64,000 nt of DNA from JAKFEW01 sp036675505 (GTDB lineage Bacteria; Cyanobacteriota; Sericytochromatia; S15B-MN24; JAQBPE01), in contig JAKFEW010000052.1 of assembly GCA_036675505.1 (NCBI GenBank), positions 10,161-74,160 on the forward strand. Direction: 5' to 3'. The translations under genes were made by a program, and so were the position numbers. Shown here in pieces: positions 8,565-16,085 of this stretch. Numbering within the stretch: position 1 is the stretch's first letter; the number at the start of each line of letters is the position of its first letter. The notes under the pieces are model-generated. The model was not told the DNA's origin and ran no database searches. It worked only from the letters and a program-made list of their open reading frames with translations.

Positions 8565-8945
8565 ATGGCTTCACCCAAGCTTTTCGCCCTGGCGCTCGCG
8601 CTGGCGTTCGCCGTCGTCGCCCTGCCCGCCCCCGCAGCCGATGCCCAGCGGGTCGGCAGCGGCTCGAAAGGCGACGCCAAGCAGAAGGGCGGCGACCTGC
8701 TCGGCGGCTTCGACAAGTTCGACAAGGACAAGGACGGCGTGATCACCCTCGCGGAGACCAAGGCCGCTTACAAGAAGAAGCCCAAGCGGCTCAAGAAGGC
8801 CGGCGAGATCTTCAAGCGCTGGGACAAGAACGGCGACGGCGAGGTGACCAAGGCCGAGTACAAGGCCTACGCGGCGAGCAAGCGGGCCGGCGGCACGACC
8901 GCGAAGAAGAAGCAGACCGAAGAGGACGCGGAAGAAGAGGAATAG
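8565..8945 (+). CDS. Secreted EF-hand calcium-binding protein
   Basis: This 126-residue protein has a signal peptide (MASPKLFALALALAFAVV, cleavage around Ala-Asp-Ala) and two consecutive EF-hand loops, DKDKDGVITLAE near residue 53 and DKNGDGEVTKAE near residue 87, both with the canonical D-x-D/N-x-D-G pattern and terminal Glu. The tail is Lys/Glu-rich (AKKKQTEEDAEEEE). It probably binds calcium outside the cytoplasm. The start ATG 8565 is preceded by GAGAGGT nine bases upstream; an in-frame ATG at 8499 lacks a ribosome-binding site and would bury the signal peptide. It is four bases upstream of the calpain-like gene, suggesting a shared mRNA and calcium-linked function. Confidence 0.8.
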   Translation: MASPKLFALALALAFAVVALPAPAADAQRVGSGSKGDAKQKGGDLLGGFDKFDKDKDGVITLAETKAAYKKKPKRLKKAGEIFKRWDKNGDGEVTKAEYKAYAASKRAGGTTAKKKQTEEDAEEEE

Positions 8946-8949
8946 CCCC

Positions 8950-9978
8950 ATGTTCCGCCCCACCGTCGCGCTCGCCGCCTGCGTCCTTTTCGCGCTGGCG
9001 CCCGCTGCCGTCGCGACGCCTTTCCAGGTCGCCGCCGCCGACGGCGTCGACTTCCGCGACCAGGAATACACGATCAAGGCCAGCTCGCGGACCGGCTTCG
9101 CGGCGTTCACGCCCAAGGAGCTCAAGGCCGCGCTCGCCGCGCTGCCGAAGGACCAGCAGATCGCCGTCCGCTCGATCACGACCAGGCTCGACGCGACCAC
9201 GGAATCGCAGCTCGGCGCGCTGATCGCGAAGAACCGCGTGCAGTACAAGGACGCGACCGGCAAGACGCTGATCGACAACCTCTGGAGCCTCGTCGACAAG
9301 CGGCTCCAGCACCGCATCAAGAACGCGGACTTGATCCGCGAGATCATCCGCGACGTCGCCCGGCCGAGCACGATCGCCCAGGCCCAGCACGGCACCTGCA
9401 CCTCCACGAGCATCCAGTCGGCGCTCGCGCGCACGGCGCCGGGCGAGTACGCGCGCATCCTCGCGGGCCTCGCGGGCGGCGACGGCGTGGTGACCTGCCG
9501 CGACGGCGAGACCAAGCTCTCGTCGGAGCTCTACATTCCGTACCAGGACCGCACGGTGACGGGCAACCTGTTCCAGCCGGCCTGCATGGACGCCCAGGCG
9601 TCCCGCAACAAGGGCTACCGCTACGACAACAAGAAAGACCACAACGTCCGCAAGAAGGACGGCGCGACCTACCGCGGCAGCCGGATCGTCGACGTCGCCG
9701 CGCTCCAGACCGCCCTCCTGATCGGCGACTACGAGACCTTCCAGGTGGCCGACGCGCCGAAGAAGAAGCTGGCGCGTGTGCTGGCCTCGGCCTCGCCCAA
9801 GAGCCCCGTGCTGGTCTGCATGTCCACCGCCGGCGGCGGCGCGCACGAGGTCCAGCTGGTCGGCTACGACCAGGCGAAGAAGGCCTTCAAGATCCGCAAC
9901 CCCTGGGGCGAGACCGTCTTCGTGCCCCGCGCGGACGTCGAGTCCCACATGACGGGCGTCAACCACCGCGTGGAGTGA
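8950..9978 (+). CDS. Secreted calpain/papain-like cysteine protease homologue
   Basis: The 342-residue protein has a signal peptide ending near residue 22. Three segments match the calpain-type papain fold: QAQHGTCTSTS with Cys150 and an oxyanion Gln144 six residues earlier, GAHEVQLVGYD with His299, and KIRNPWGE with Asn317. The RNPWGE string is highly characteristic of calpain family catalytic cores. The central region lacks other obvious calpain landmarks, so activity is not certain. Immediate coupling to an EF-hand gene suggests calcium-dependent regulation, which is inference. It converges on the amidase gene with a nine-base gap. Confidence 0.68.
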   Translation: MFRPTVALAACVLFALAPAAVATPFQVAAADGVDFRDQEYTIKASSRTGFAAFTPKELKAALAALPKDQQIAVRSITTRLDATTESQLGALIAKNRVQYKDATGKTLIDNLWSLVDKRLQHRIKNADLIREIIRDVARPSTIAQAQHGTCTSTSIQSALARTAPGEYARILAGLAGGDGVVTCRDGETKLSSELYIPYQDRTVTGNLFQPACMDAQASRNKGYRYDNKKDHNVRKKDGATYRGSRIVDVAALQTALLIGDYETFQVADAPKKKLARVLASASPKSPVLVCMSTAGGGAHEVQLVGYDQAKKAFKIRNPWGETVFVPRADVESHMTGVNHRVE

Positions 9979-9987
9979 GGCTGCCGG

Positions 9988-10815
9988 TCAGTAGCGCGTG
10001 GGCAAGCGCAGCACGGCGCCAGGCACGAGCGCGGCGCCGGGGTTGAGGCGGGCGATCGCGGGCCCCAGCGCCGCTGCATCGTACACGTCCTCGGCGATCG
10101 AGGCCCAGGTCTCGCCGTTCGTCACCACGTGCGTCTGGCGCGCCGGGTCGTAGCCGGCCGGTGCCGCCTGGGCGCGGTACTTCGCCGGGCGCTTGCCGTC
10201 GAGCAGCGCCTGCGCCGCCTTCGCCACGTAGGCGTGGTCGAAGTTGTCGGAGGTGTCGCGCTTGCGGCCCGCCGGCACCGCGACGTCGCGGTGCCGCGTC
10301 AGGCGGTCCAGCGGCACCTTGTAGGTCTGCGCGAGCCAGGCCACCAGCTTCACGACGGCCTGCACCTGGGCCTCGGGGTATGGCTCGAGGCCGTCGCCCA
10401 CGTTGCAGATCTCGATGCCGATCGAGAAGGTGTTCACGTCGCCCACGCCCTGGAACTCGCTGCGGCCGGCGTGCCAGGCGCGCTTGTCGTCCGGCACGGC
10501 ACGCACGAGCGAGCCGTCGCGGTCCACGATGTAGTGTGAGCTCACCTTCGCGCTCGGCCGCTGGAAGAATTCGCCCACCTCGACCGCGGTCTGGAGCATC
10601 GCCGTGTGGTGCAGCACGATCGCGCTGATCGGCGTGTCGTTGCGCTCGTCGAAGTGGGGCGAGAGCATCGTCGTGGCGGTCGGCTCGGCGACGGCGAGGG
10701 CGCGCGCGACGCCCGCGGCCTCGCGGGGCGCCGGCTGGCGGGGCGTCAGGCCGTGGCCGCACGCGGCCGTGAAGACGAGCGCCGAAACCATCGCGAGTAC
10801 GTACCGGGTCTGCAT
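9988..10815 (-). CDS. N-acetylmuramoyl-L-alanine amidase lipoprotein (AmpD/AmiD type) with LysM
   Basis: This 275-residue protein begins with a lipoprotein-like signal ending in TAAC (Cys19). An Amidase_2 domain follows: IVLHHTA with zinc-binding His, SSHYIVDRDGSLV, WHAG, and TRHRDVAVPAGRKRDT with the second zinc His and catalytic region. The C-terminal 50 residues (HVVTNGETWASIAEDVYD through LRLP) form a LysM peptidoglycan-binding module. It probably trims peptidoglycan or recycles muropeptides at the cell envelope. AAGGAGAG sits six bases before the ATG, and a TATGCT -10-like box lies further upstream. Confidence 0.88.
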   Translation of the reverse strand: MQTRYVLAMVSALVFTAACGHGLTPRQPAPREAAGVARALAVAEPTATTMLSPHFDERNDTPISAIVLHHTAMLQTAVEVGEFFQRPSAKVSSHYIVDRDGSLVRAVPDDKRAWHAGRSEFQGVGDVNTFSIGIEICNVGDGLEPYPEAQVQAVVKLVAWLAQTYKVPLDRLTRHRDVAVPAGRKRDTSDNFDHAYVAKAAQALLDGKRPAKYRAQAAPAGYDPARQTHVVTNGETWASIAEDVYDAAALGPAIARLNPGAALVPGAVLRLPTRY

Positions 10816-10957
10816 CGTCTCTCCTTCGAGCCGGGGCCACGAACCGATGGTAGCATAAGATTAGGTTAAGGATAATTTAAGCTATTGCTCACCCGCCATG
10901 AAGGCTGTGGATGATGCAGCGGGCAAGGGGCTGTTGGACGGGTAAAAGGACCGCAGC

Positions 10958-11794
10958 ATGCCAATGACCGAAGCGCAGATGCGCGACTGCATCCTCGACG
11001 CCCTCTCCACCCAGCTCGAGATTTACGACAGGCCCTCCGAGATGGTGATCTCCTGGGCGGCGATGAAGCGCAGCACGCAGAACTCCGCGATCGTCCGCGG
11101 GCTGTTGGACGGCGCGCGGTCGACGTTCGAGGCGGCGGAAGACAAGGTCTTCGGCGAAGCCCTCTGGGCGCTGTTCGCCGAGGGCATCCTCGCGCCCGTG
11201 TTCAAGTCGCAGCGCTACGGCGGCAAGGGCAGCTGGGAGGAAGGCGAGTTCAAACTGACGTCGCGGGGCATGCGCGGCTTCCAGGCCGCAGGCGCACCGA
11301 AGCGCGACGTCGAGGCCTATCTGGGCGCGGTGCGCCAGGCGTGTACCGGCATGCGCAGCCGCGAGGTCGTGCTGGCCTACGCGGAACAGGCCGTGCGCGC
11401 CGCCCGGGGTGGGCTGCACCTGGCGGCCGCGACGATGACCGGCCTGGCGCTCGAGGCGGCGTTGAGGGAGCTCGCGGAGGCCTGCGCGGGCGTGGACGGC
11501 GAGTCGCCGGTGCCGCACGCCGGGCCGCTGGTCCTCACGGCCTGGCTGGATGCGGCGCTGCAGGCCGACCCGGTGGTCCGCCGAGCAATCGATGCGGCCC
11601 CCGAGCTGGCCGACGGGCTCGCGCCGATCGTGGCGGGTGCGCGGGCGGTCGCCGCGACCCGCGACCCGGTCGGACATTTGCTCGCCAGGGCGCCGACCGG
11701 CGACGAAGTCGATGCAGGGCTCCTGGCGCTGACCGGCTGCCTCGAGCGCGCGAATGCCCTGCTGCAGCTGTTTCACGCCCGGGCGCCGCACTGA
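10958..11794 (+). CDS. Hypothetical alpha-helical protein
   Basis: This 278-residue protein matches no family I know. It is predicted to be mostly helical, without signal peptide or membrane segments. Residues 1-115 form a compact Trp-containing region (EMVISWAAMKRS, ALWALFAEGILAP) that could be a winged-helix-like module. The rest is Ala-rich helices (AAATMTGLALEAALRELAEACAG). It stands alone between the amidase (divergent) and a lipoprotein gene. AAAGGACC precedes the ATG; a second ATG six bases downstream is equally possible. The intergenic region upstream is unusually AT-rich. Confidence 0.6.
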   Translation: MPMTEAQMRDCILDALSTQLEIYDRPSEMVISWAAMKRSTQNSAIVRGLLDGARSTFEAAEDKVFGEALWALFAEGILAPVFKSQRYGGKGSWEEGEFKLTSRGMRGFQAAGAPKRDVEAYLGAVRQACTGMRSREVVLAYAEQAVRAARGGLHLAAATMTGLALEAALRELAEACAGVDGESPVPHAGPLVLTAWLDAALQADPVVRRAIDAAPELADGLAPIVAGARAVAATRDPVGHLLARAPTGDEVDAGLLALTGCLERANALLQLFHARAPH

Positions 11795-11946
11795 CTCATC
11801 CGCCGGCCGCGTCCCCGATTTTGCGGCAGCATGGATAAGAATATCTGCTCGCTGTTGGGTACAAGCGGTAGAACCCGACCGTTCAGACCCCAAGGTGCCA
11901 CGTGTCGGTGGGATGTAGCAGGCGACTTGGGTTGGAGGATTGAGAC

Positions 11947-12630
11947 ATGGTGAAGCAGCGGTTGGTCTATGGGCTCGTGCTGGCATGCGCGTTGACCGGT
12001 TGCCAGATCAAAGCCACCGGGACCGTCACGCCTGGCGGGGCCTCGGCTTCCCCGTCGACCACGGCCTCCCCGGCCGCCGCCACGTCGCCTGCACCGAAGG
12101 CGTCCGCGTCCCCGACCATGTCGCCCTCGCCGAAGGCGTCGAAAGCGCCGATCGCGGCGAGCGGCGCTCCGGCGTTCACCAGCACCACCGCCGACGCCAA
12201 GACCGCCCAGTGGGTGCTCTACAAGTCCGACGATTTCGGCTTCCAGATGGCCGTCCCGGAGGGCACCGCGATCGCCGACAAGGACTTCGGCGGCGGCTGG
12301 GGCGGCCTGTACGCGGCGTACGGCGACGCCGAGATCTTCGGCGTTTCGAAGCTCGGCGCGGAGGCCAGCTACGACGACATCGAGGCCTTCGCCGTGAATG
12401 TCAGCGAGATCCCGGCGGACAAGTGGACGCAGGGCCCGTCGGGCAGCAACGCGAACGGCTGGAAGGACTGGCGCACGGCGCACGTGACCGACGGCAAGGA
12501 TACCGTGATCGCGATCTACGGCCATGGCCCGAAGGGCAACTACCTGCTGTTCCTGAAGACCTCCAACGAGGACCTCACCCGCAACACGGCGTCCTACGAG
12601 AAGTGGGGCGACAACGTGGTGCTGCTCTGA
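11947..12630 (+). CDS. Lipoprotein of unknown function
   Basis: The 227-residue protein has a lipobox LTGC (Cys19), then a Ser/Thr/Ala/Pro-rich linker to about residue 80. A globular domain of about 145 residues (WVLYKSDDFGFQMAVPEGTAI through KWGDNVVLL) follows. The domain resembles small stress- or substrate-associated beta-sandwich domains that start with an FGFxMAVPEG segment, but I cannot name the family. GGAGG lies seven bases before the ATG. It is likely anchored to the membrane with the domain outside the cytoplasm. Confidence 0.72.
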   Translation: MVKQRLVYGLVLACALTGCQIKATGTVTPGGASASPSTTASPAAATSPAPKASASPTMSPSPKASKAPIAASGAPAFTSTTADAKTAQWVLYKSDDFGFQMAVPEGTAIADKDFGGGWGGLYAAYGDAEIFGVSKLGAEASYDDIEAFAVNVSEIPADKWTQGPSGSNANGWKDWRTAHVTDGKDTVIAIYGHGPKGNYLLFLKTSNEDLTRNTASYEKWGDNVVLL

Positions 12631-12688
12631 TCCCGCCGCGGGCCTGGTACCGGCGCGGGCTCAGCCCGTGCCGGTAACGGAGCGCTCA

Positions 12689-13075
12689 GTGACCGGGCGC
12701 GATCGCTACGACAGGACCCTCTTCACCATCGCCGCGATCTGGAACTTCGCGCTCGCGCTGCCGTTCCTCGTCGCGGAAGCCCCGTTGCGCGCGCTGCTGC
12801 AGCTACCGCCGCCAGCGGATCCGATGATCTCGCAGCTGTTCTTCCTGGCGGTCTTCGCGCTCGGCATCGGCTACGGCCTCGTCGCGCGGGAGCCCGCGGC
12901 GAACCATGGGCTGGTGGTCGTGGGGGCCCTGGTGAAGGCGTCGGTCTTCGGGGTGATCCTCGCGTATTGCCTGCGTGGCGCGGTGGGCCCGCTGGCGATG
13001 GCCGCGCCGATCGGCGACCTCGTTTTCGCCGTCCTGTTCGTCGAGTTCCTGGTCGCGCGCCGCCTGGCCGCCTGA
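12689..13075 (+). CDS. Small four-helix membrane protein
   Basis: This 128-residue protein has four hydrophobic segments (TIAAIWNFALALPFLVA, FFLAVFALGIGYGLVA, LVVVGALVKASVFGVILAY, PIGDLVFAVLFVEFLVA), so it is an integral membrane protein of unknown role. I prefer GTG 12689, preceded by AACGGAG at a seven-base spacing, over the in-frame GTG 12668. It ends one base before the convergent HEAT-type gene. Confidence 0.65.
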   Translation: MTGRDRYDRTLFTIAAIWNFALALPFLVAEAPLRALLQLPPPADPMISQLFFLAVFALGIGYGLVAREPAANHGLVVVGALVKASVFGVILAYCLRGAVGPLAMAAPIGDLVFAVLFVEFLVARRLAA

Positions 13076-13076
13076 T

Positions 13077-13952
13077 TCACCGCTTGCGGTTCTTCTTCCG
13101 GCTGGCCTTGGCCAGCTTCGCCTTGGCCTTCTTCTTCGCCTTGTCCATCGCCGTTGGCGGCTTCGCGCTGTTGACCGGGGCCTGTGCGTCCTCGTCCTCG
13201 CCCTGCAGCGCGGCCATGCGAGCCCGCTCGCGCGCGCGGAAGGCGGCGTCCGGCGGCTTGAGGCCGAGCAGCACCTGGGCGTCGTCCCAGTTCCCGGAGA
13301 CCGCCTCGTCGACCCTTCCGGCCGCGAAAGCGGCTTCCATGAGCGGCGCGGCGCCCAGGGCCTTGAGCTTCACCAGCCCGAACAGGAAGAACGCGTTGAG
13401 CGCGGGCTCGTTCGTGCCGTATTGCGCGAGCTGCTCGGTCAGCGCGTCGACCACCTGATCGCGGGCGGCCGGGTGCGCCAGGCCGATCATCGCCAGGCCT
13501 TCGACCCAGGCGAGGTAGGCGTCGTCCGGGTGGCCGGGCTGGTCGATCAGGCCGAGCAGCACGGGGATCGCCGGGGGGCCGAAGGTGGCCATCACCTCGG
13601 GGACCTCCTGGTGGATCCAGTCCGTGTCCCACTCGTCGCCCTCGCTCGCGAGCAGCGCCAAAGGCCCGATCGCCGCCTCCGCGCCCAGCTGGGCCAGCGC
13701 GCGCCAGGCGTGGACGGGGGCCGCCCAGTTGGCGTCCGCCATCGCCAGCACGTCCTCGGTGAGCGCCTCGTCGTCGATCTCGGCGCCCAGCAGCAGCGGG
13801 TCGGTCGCGACCTCGATCAGGTCGACCACGTCGTCCGGCCCGACGCCCGGATCCTGGCGGTAATCGCGCCATTTCGGCGGCTCCTCGCCCCATTGGGGCT
13901 CGGGCAGCTCGAAGAGGCGCTGGACGGCGGGCGTGAGGGCGGGCTCGGTCAT
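13077..13952 (-). CDS. HEAT-like repeat protein with basic tail
   Basis: The 291-residue protein is built of helical repeat pairs (for example VHAWRALAQLGAEAAIGPLALLASEGD and VPEVMATFGPPAIPVLLGLIDQP) with the periodicity of HEAT or PBS-lyase repeats over residues 70-215. It ends in a strongly basic Lys/Ala tail (KKKAKAKLAKASRKKNRKR). It is cytoplasmic and probably a scaffold or nucleic-acid-associated protein, but no function can be assigned. Its ATG lies seven bases from a TACATT box, suggesting leaderless expression. Confidence 0.65.
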   Translation of the reverse strand: MTEPALTPAVQRLFELPEPQWGEEPPKWRDYRQDPGVGPDDVVDLIEVATDPLLLGAEIDDEALTEDVLAMADANWAAPVHAWRALAQLGAEAAIGPLALLASEGDEWDTDWIHQEVPEVMATFGPPAIPVLLGLIDQPGHPDDAYLAWVEGLAMIGLAHPAARDQVVDALTEQLAQYGTNEPALNAFFLFGLVKLKALGAAPLMEAAFAAGRVDEAVSGNWDDAQVLLGLKPPDAAFRARERARMAALQGEDEDAQAPVNSAKPPTAMDKAKKKAKAKLAKASRKKNRKR

Positions 13953-13959
13953 GGCGACA

Positions 13960-13965
13960 AATGTA
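13960..13965 (-). promoter_or_regulatory. -10 hexamer of a probable leaderless promoter
   Basis: On the minus strand TACATT is followed by seven bases and then the ATG at 13952. There is no Shine-Dalgarno sequence. A plus-strand TAAGAT at 13978-13983 could serve the divergent LOG-like gene. Confidence 0.4.
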
Positions 13966-14014
13966 CGCGAAGCGCTCTAAGATGTCTGCCCCACCCCGAG
14001 CTGGAGCCGCCGCG

Positions 14015-15046
14015 TTGAGCTTTGCCGATCTTCCTTTCCAGCCCACGCGCGGCTCGCTCTACGGGCCCGCCGAGCTCTTCGCGGGCTTCGACCCGGCGCG
14101 CCCGACCGGCTACCTGGCGATGCGCGACTTCCTGGTGTACCGCCATTTCGTGCGCAACGGCCGCGCCGCGGCCACCGACCCGTTCACGAGCATGATGCAG
14201 GCGCTGCACGACAACGCCGTGAACCAGGCGTTGCTCGGGTTCCTCAAGGGCCGCCGGGTGGTCGCGATCATGGGCGGTCATGCGGAGCTGCGTGGCGGGC
14301 GCTCCTATGCCGCGGTCGCGGCCCTGTCGCGCCGGCTCGCGCGTCACGGCTTCTTGATGGCGAGCGGCGGCGGGCCCGGCGCGATGGAAGCGACGCACCT
14401 CGGCGCGCTCATGAAGGCCGAGACCGATGAGGCGCTCACCGCCGCGCTGGCCGCGCTCGCGTCCGAGCCCGCGCTGCCGCCGGCCGGGAGCCTGGTCGGC
14501 GCCAACGGTGCCGTCGACGAGGCGATCGCGGCCGCGCTCCAGCGCTGGTTCCTGCCCGCCTGGGAGCTCGCGCGCCAGGTGCGCGAGCCGGGCGAGAGCC
14601 TGGCTGTGCCCACCTGGCACTACGGCCACGAGCCCACCTCGCCGCTCGCCACCCACATCGCCAAGTACTTCCAGAACAGCATCCGCGAGGACGGCCTGCT
14701 CGCGATCGCGACCCACGGCATCGTCTACTCGCCGGGCAAGGCCGGCACGCTGCAGGAGGTCTTCCAGGACGCCTGCCAGAACTTCTACCACAGCTTCGGC
14801 GACTGCTTCTCGCCGATGGTCTTCTACGGCGTCGCGTTCTGGCGCGACGTCGTGCCCGTGCGCCCCCTGCTCGAGGCCTTGTTCCGGCTCGACCCCGCGC
14901 GCGCGGCGGAGTTCGAGCACCAGGTCCTCTTCACCGATGACATCGACGCGATCGCCGAGTTCCTCGTCGCGCGCGCGCCGACGCAGGCCCAGCAGGCCGA
15001 GCACTGGCAGGTGCTGGCCGGCGATGAGGTGCCGCCGCCGCGTTGA
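14015..15046 (+). CDS. LOG-family-like Rossmann nucleotide-binding protein
   Basis: This protein of 343 residues from TTG 14015 has the two signatures of the LOG/TIGR00730-like superfamily: MASGGGPGAMEATHLGAL (variant of the PGGGxGxMExA loop) and YSPGKAGTLQEVFQDA (variant of PGGxGTxxEv). It is longer than cytokinin-activating LOG enzymes and resembles the long PpnN-like or DUF4478-related proteins that hydrolyse nucleotide monophosphates. The start is uncertain: TTG 14015 has GGAG eight bases upstream and lies downstream of a TAAGAT box at 13978, whereas in-frame ATGs at 13961 and 13982 lack a ribosome-binding site. Confidence 0.75.
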   Translation: MSFADLPFQPTRGSLYGPAELFAGFDPARPTGYLAMRDFLVYRHFVRNGRAAATDPFTSMMQALHDNAVNQALLGFLKGRRVVAIMGGHAELRGGRSYAAVAALSRRLARHGFLMASGGGPGAMEATHLGALMKAETDEALTAALAALASEPALPPAGSLVGANGAVDEAIAAALQRWFLPAWELARQVREPGESLAVPTWHYGHEPTSPLATHIAKYFQNSIREDGLLAIATHGIVYSPGKAGTLQEVFQDACQNFYHSFGDCFSPMVFYGVAFWRDVVPVRPLLEALFRLDPARAAEFEHQVLFTDDIDAIAEFLVARAPTQAQQAEHWQVLAGDEVPPPR

Positions 15047-15124
15047 CCCGCCGACCCTCGCCTGGTTAACCCACCGTCATCTTGGCTTGAAGGCTAGACC
15101 CGATTTGTCTAACCAAAATATGAC

Positions 15125-15153
15125 TTGATCGCGGCGCGCCGGACGAACATAAT
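15125..15153 (+). promoter_or_regulatory. Sigma-70-like promoter
   Basis: TTGATC at 15125-15130 and CATAAT at 15148-15153 are separated by 17 bases. The predicted transcription start near 15160 leaves a short leader before the zinc-ribbon gene at 15202. Confidence 0.45.
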
Positions 15154-15201
15154 CCAGTGCGAGGGGCCGTCGACCGGCAAGACCTGGGAATGAGGTGGAA
15201 C

Positions 15202-15492
15202 ATGCGCGTTTCGATGCTTCCGTCCGCCGGAGTCCCGGGCTTCGACGGCGCCGCCGCCGCCCCTGCCGCCCCCCCCGCCCGGCTGTTGTGCCCGAACCCG
15301 GGCTGCGAGGGCGAGCTGGGCTTGCTCGACGGGCCCGACGGCCTGTTCTGCGAAGCCTGCGCGGCCGTCGTCGTGTTGCTGCGCGACAACCTGGCGGTCT
15401 GGCACTGCCGCCATGCCGAGCCGCAGACGGTCTCGGCCCTGATGCTGCGAGACCCCGGGGCGCCTGCCTGCCCCGTGCGCATCCTCCGCTAA
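15202..15492 (+). CDS. Small zinc-ribbon protein
   Basis: This 96-residue protein has an Ala/Pro-rich start and one probable zinc site, CPNPGC (Cys-X4-Cys) followed 16 residues later by CEAC (Cys-X2-Cys). A short beta-rich segment with WHCRHAEPQT comes next. The function is unknown. GAGGTGG just upstream favours ATG 15202, though ATG 15190 and 15214 are also in frame. It lies between the LOG-like gene and the molybdenum hydroxylase operon with its own promoter. Confidence 0.5.
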   Translation: MRVSMLPSAGVPGFDGAAAAPAAPPARLLCPNPGCEGELGLLDGPDGLFCEACAAVVVLLRDNLAVWHCRHAEPQTVSALMLRDPGAPACPVRILR

Positions 15493-15617
15493 CCCGGCCG
15501 CCCGCGCGGCGTTCTTGAGTTCGCGATCGTCCCGTACTACCATAGGCGGTCCCCGCGCCCGGCCGACTGGACCGCGATGGTCGTCGGCGGCCGAGGGGAC
15601 CTGGACGGAGGCGACCC

Positions 15618-16085
15618 ATGGACCTGATCGTGAACGGTCAGCGGCGAACGATCGCCGCCGGCGAGGAGATGCCCCTGCTCTGGGCGATCCGCGACGTGCT
15701 CGGCCTATCCGGCACCAAGTTCGGCTGCGGCATGGCGATGTGCGGCGCCTGCACCGTCCACGTCGACGGCGAGGCCGTGCGGTCCTGCGTCACGCCGGTC
15801 GGCTCGGTGGCGGGCCGGCGCGTCACCACGATCGAAGGGCTGAGCCCGGACGGCCACCACCCGCTGCAGGACGCCTGGCGCGCGCACCAGGTGCCGCAAT
15901 GCGGCTACTGCCAGAGTGGCCAGCTCATGCAGGCCGCGGCGCTGCTCGCCGAGAAGCCGAAGCCCACCGACGCCGAGATCGACGACGCGATGGCCGGCAA
16001 CATCTGCCGCTGCGGCACCTACCAGCGCGTCCGCGCGGCGATCCACACGGCCGCCGCGGGCGGCAAGAAGGGCGGCGCCAGGTGA
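15618..16085 (+). CDS. Molybdenum hydroxylase small subunit, 2x[2Fe-2S] (isoquinoline 1-oxidoreductase alpha type)
   Basis: The 155-residue protein has the plant-ferredoxin-type cluster (GCGMAMCGACTVHVDG followed by a lone Cys in RSCVTPV) and the C-terminal helical cluster domain (QCGYCQSGQ and NICRCGTYQRVRAAI). This arrangement is diagnostic of the iron-sulphur subunits of xanthine dehydrogenase-family enzymes. It passes electrons from the molybdenum subunit encoded by the next gene, with which it overlaps by four bases (GTGA). A GGAGGC ribosome-binding site precedes the ATG. No FAD subunit is present, so this is the two-subunit IorAB type. Confidence 0.9.
   Translation: MDLIVNGQRRTIAAGEEMPLLWAIRDVLGLSGTKFGCGMAMCGACTVHVDGEAVRSCVTPVGSVAGRRVTTIEGLSPDGHHPLQDAWRAHQVPQCGYCQSGQLMQAAALLAEKPKPTDAEIDDAMAGNICRCGTYQRVRAAIHTAAAGGKKGGAR

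Noticed and set aside
11795..11946. Riboswitch upstream of the 11947 lipoprotein
   Set aside because: The region has some inverted repeats (ACCCAAG/CTTGGGT) but lacks the core sequence of c-di-GMP, TPP, cobalamin or SAM riboswitches that I could recognise.
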